NCBI GenBank assembly: GCA_021647805.1
Contig: JAKITZ010000110.1
Span: 1-7,771 of the forward strand
Length of the DNA: 7,771 bases
Reading direction: 5' to 3'
Source: Robiginitomaculum sp.
GTDB lineage: Bacteria > Pseudomonadota > Alphaproteobacteria > Caulobacterales > Maricaulaceae
Shown: one piece after another, positions 5,466 through 7,771 of the stretch
Layout of the letters: each line of letters begins with the position of its first letter
Position numbering within the stretch: position 1 is the stretch's first letter
Made by a program: the position numbers and the translations under genes
The notes under the pieces: model-generated
Seen by the model: only the letters and a program-made list of their open reading frames with translations
Databases searched by the model: none
What the model was told of the DNA's origin: nothing

Positions 5466-7658
5466 TTATTCCGCTTCAGGAATAGGAAAACCTCGATCGC
5501 GCATCAACGCTTCGATATTGGCATCACGGCCACGAAACTCGCGATAGGCATCGGCTGGATCAACTGCATTACGTACTGCAAACAAGTGATCGACCAGTTT
5601 CTTGGCCACTTCCTTGTCATAAAACCCACCGGGAGCCTCGGCAAAGGCTTCTGATGCATCTGCCGTTAAAACATCGGCCCACATATAACCGTAATAACCA
5701 GAAGAATAACCTTCGCCGGAGAATATATGCCCGAATTGAGTGGAGCGATGGCGCATGGGTATTTCATCCGGCATGCCCAGATCGGCCAAAGTCTCACGCT
5801 CGAACTTATCGGGGTCAATTCCTGTTGGATCCACTGTGTGATAGCGCATATCAACCAAGGCTGATGCCAGATATTCTGTAGTGGAGAAGCCTTGGTTAAA
5901 CGTCGCCGCCGCCTTGATTTTTGCCACCAGTTCCGCTGGTATTGGCTGATTAGTCTCATGATGGATCAAGAACTTATCGATTACCGCATCAGTGGAAAGC
6001 CAGCGTTCAAGTAATTGCGATTGAAACTCGGTATAATCGCGAACTCCGCCGTTCAAAGTAGGGTAATCAACTTTCGAGGCGAAAAAATGCAAAGCATGGC
6101 CAAACTCATGGAACAAAGTATTGGCATCGTCCCAAGATATAAGCACAGCTTCGCCGGGTGCGCCTTTGACAAAGTTGGAATTATTGGATCCAAGAACGGT
6201 TTTTTTGCCATCAATATTCTCATAAGAGCGATAAGTGGTTGCCCACGCACCGGAGCGTTTTCCCGGGCGAGCAAATGGATCAAGATACCAAAGACCAACA
6301 GCTTCACCGCCATCTTTCATGGTAACTTCCCAGACTTTAACGTCTTCATGAAACACCGGAACCGAGCCTTCGGGAACCGCAGTAAACTCATAACCGAACA
6401 ACTCGCCAGCTACAAAGAACAGTGCATCGCGCAAATTATCCAATTGCAGATATTGTTTTACTTCGTCGGAATCTAGATCGTATTTATCTTTACGAACTTT
6501 TTCGGCGTAATAGCGATAATCCCAAGGAGCAATTTTGAAGTCTTCGCCAGAGGCATCAACAATTGCCTGCATATCTGCTACTTCCTCGGCAACTCGGGCA
6601 ATCGCTGCCGGCCAAACCGCTTCCATTAACTCCAACGCCCGTTCAGGGGTTTTGGCCATGCGGTTTTCCAGCCGCCATGAGGCGTAATTATCATAACTCA
6701 ACAAAGCTACTCGCTCATTACGTAATTGCAAAATCTCAGCAATCAGCGCGTTATTATCATTAGCATCACCATTATCACCACGCGAATAATACGTGCGCCA
6801 TACAGTTTCGCGCAAATCGCGCTCGTCAGAATAAGTCAAAAATGGCGACATCGAAGAACGAGTATTGGTAATGGCATATTGTCCCTCATTGTCACGGGAC
6901 TTGGCCGCATTAGCCGAAGCTTTGACAAAACTATCCGGCAAGCCGCCTAATTGCTCATCGGTAATATAGGTGACGTATTTTTCTTCATCGGCCAGAACAT
7001 TATTGCCAAATTTGGTATGCAATTCAGAAAGCTTGGAATTGATCGCAGTATATCTGGCTTTGTCGGCATCATTTAGCATTGCCCCATTTCTGGTAAAGCC
7101 TTCATACCGCAGCAACACCACCCGCTGCTGATCGGCACGCAGGGTCTTCATTTCCTCGCCCTCATAGACCGCCTTTACTCTTGCGAACAAAGCTTCATTT
7201 TGAGTGATTTTAGAACTATATTCAGACAATACCGGCGCCATCTCACCTTGAATTTTACGAAATTCTGGAGACGACATATTGGAACTCCAAATTCCCCAAT
7301 AACGAAACACCCGACCAAGATCACGACCAGCGCGTTCCAGTGCAACGATAGTGTTTTCAAAAGTTGGCGCATCAGGATTGGCAGTTATCACATCAATTTC
7401 AGCCAAATTCTTCGCCATGCCAATTTCAAGCGCCGATTTCAAGTCTTTTAACTGCACCGTATCAAATGCCGGAACCCCACCATAAGGCCCCGTCCACGGT
7501 ACCAATAACGGGTTTTGTTGTTCCGTTTTTTGCGCTTCGGAGATTTGCGCTGTGTCGTCGCTCATACTTGAACTTTCCATGGATTTTTTTGGATCGCTAC
7601 ACGCCGCCACCAAAACCAAACCAGCCAATGCAACACTCGATAAAAGAAACTTACTCAT
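5466..7658 (-). CDS. Lipoprotein M3-family zinc metallopeptidase (peptidyl-dipeptidase Dcp / oligopeptidase type)
   Basis: This is a thimet-oligopeptidase-family (M3) enzyme, cutting short peptides or removing C-terminal dipeptides. At 730 residues it is near the usual Dcp length plus a signal peptide. Residues 1-20 are a lipoprotein signal with lipobox VAAC (Cys20) and Ser at +2, followed by a polar linker to about residue 50. The zinc site is HEFGH at 517-521 (His517, Glu518, His521), with the third ligand probably Glu544 in RDYTEF. The substrate loop has His644 in FGHIF and tyrosines 651, 655, 656 and 658. The N-terminal helical half (about 55-400) has normal M3 features. E. coli Dcp and OpdA are not lipoproteins; a lipid-anchored M3 enzyme suggests peptide trimming in the periplasm or at the outer membrane. 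The ATG at 7656-7658 has a GGGG stretch 8 nt upstream and begins the signal peptide directly. It is a single gene, convergent with the hydrolase; dcp versus opdA type is not resolved. Confidence 0.94.
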   Translation of the reverse strand: MSKFLLSSVALAGLVLVAACSDPKKSMESSSMSDDTAQISEAQKTEQQNPLLVPWTGPYGGVPAFDTVQLKDLKSALEIGMAKNLAEIDVITANPDAPTFENTIVALERAGRDLGRVFRYWGIWSSNMSSPEFRKIQGEMAPVLSEYSSKITQNEALFARVKAVYEGEEMKTLRADQQRVVLLRYEGFTRNGAMLNDADKARYTAINSKLSELHTKFGNNVLADEEKYVTYITDEQLGGLPDSFVKASANAAKSRDNEGQYAITNTRSSMSPFLTYSDERDLRETVWRTYYSRGDNGDANDNNALIAEILQLRNERVALLSYDNYASWRLENRMAKTPERALELMEAVWPAAIARVAEEVADMQAIVDASGEDFKIAPWDYRYYAEKVRKDKYDLDSDEVKQYLQLDNLRDALFFVAGELFGYEFTAVPEGSVPVFHEDVKVWEVTMKDGGEAVGLWYLDPFARPGKRSGAWATTYRSYENIDGKKTVLGSNNSNFVKGAPGEAVLISWDDANTLFHEFGHALHFFASKVDYPTLNGGVRDYTEFQSQLLERWLSTDAVIDKFLIHHETNQPIPAELVAKIKAAATFNQGFSTTEYLASALVDMRYHTVDPTGIDPDKFERETLADLGMPDEIPMRHRSTQFGHIFSGEGYSSGYYGYMWADVLTADASEAFAEAPGGFYDKEVAKKLVDHLFAVRNAVDPADAYREFRGRDANIEALMRDRGFPIPEAE

Positions 7659-7771
7659 AAAATATACCCCATTTGAAAATAATTTATCAATACATAAGCC
7701 CTTAAAGCAGTAGATGCCAGTTAAATATCGGATATATACAGCTAAACCTGAACGTAACTGGCCGTGCTACT
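7659..7771 (-). promoter_or_regulatory. Upstream region of the M3 peptidase gene
   Basis: These 113 nt precede the peptidase start and probably contain its promoter. GGGG at 7667-7670 (minus strand) may serve as the ribosome site. The region is AT-rich, with a small palindrome ATATC-G-GATAT at 7725-7735. I could not assign a confident -35/-10 pair, LexA box or other operator. No coding region is visible up to the window end. Confidence 0.4.

Noticed and set aside
6015..6476. 153-codon plus-strand reading frame inside the peptidase gene
   Set aside because: It is antisense to the conserved M3 catalytic region, has no recognisable domain and no ribosome site, and is a shadow of the real gene.
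7661..7690. Minus-strand TTGATA-N18-TATATT as the peptidase promoter
   Set aside because: The -10 would end 2 nt before the ATG, so transcription would begin inside or after the start codon and leave no usable ribosome site.

Overview
The window carries six protein-coding genes. It looks like chromosome from a dimorphic-type alphaproteobacterium with modest GC content: hand counts of sample lines give about 45% in the peptidase gene and about 35% in part of the methyltransferase gene. The taxonomic call rests on three things. There is an adjacent divK-pleD pair, the Caulobacter cell-cycle and polarity regulators. The DinB polymerase has an N-terminal four-cysteine knuckle. A GAAC-N7-GAAC motif, the alphaproteobacterial form of the LexA box, sits between divK and dinB. 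A low-GC marine member of the Caulobacterales/Maricaulales (Hyphomonas-like) group would fit, but the genus cannot be fixed from this sequence.

Layout. On the minus strand, divK (1455-1892) is followed 15 nt later by pleD (51-1439), which encodes a diguanylate cyclase with two receiver domains. In Caulobacter both proteins act under the kinases DivJ and PleC, linking phosphorylation to cell polarity and to c-di-GMP synthesis. A 158-nt divergent region (1893-2050) holds the LexA-type box. On the plus strand, dinB (2051-3325, DNA polymerase IV) is followed after 36 nt by an FkbM-family methyltransferase with a TTG start (3362-4138). That gene overlaps by 13 nt a lipoprotein serine hydrolase of the beta-lactamase/esterase fold (4126-5412). 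These three could form one transcript. A 53-nt convergent gap with a small hairpin separates them from a minus-strand gene for a lipoprotein M3 metallopeptidase (5466-7658). The last 113 nt are the upstream region of the peptidase gene, with no further gene visible.

How the genes relate. divK and pleD are a functional pair. dinB is a DNA-damage gene, and the LexA box fits its SOS control. The box also lies only 56 nt from the divK start, so damage control of divK-pleD is possible but unproven. The methyltransferase and hydrolase have no known link to dinB; their shared strand and tight spacing suggest co-transcription only. Both the hydrolase and the peptidase have a lipobox with Ser at +2, so both probably work at the cell envelope.

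I found no RNA genes, insertion sequences, CRISPR arrays or long repeats, and no clear new system. The most interesting points are the shared SOS box, the conflict over the divK start, and the AT-rich methyltransferase gene next to dinB.
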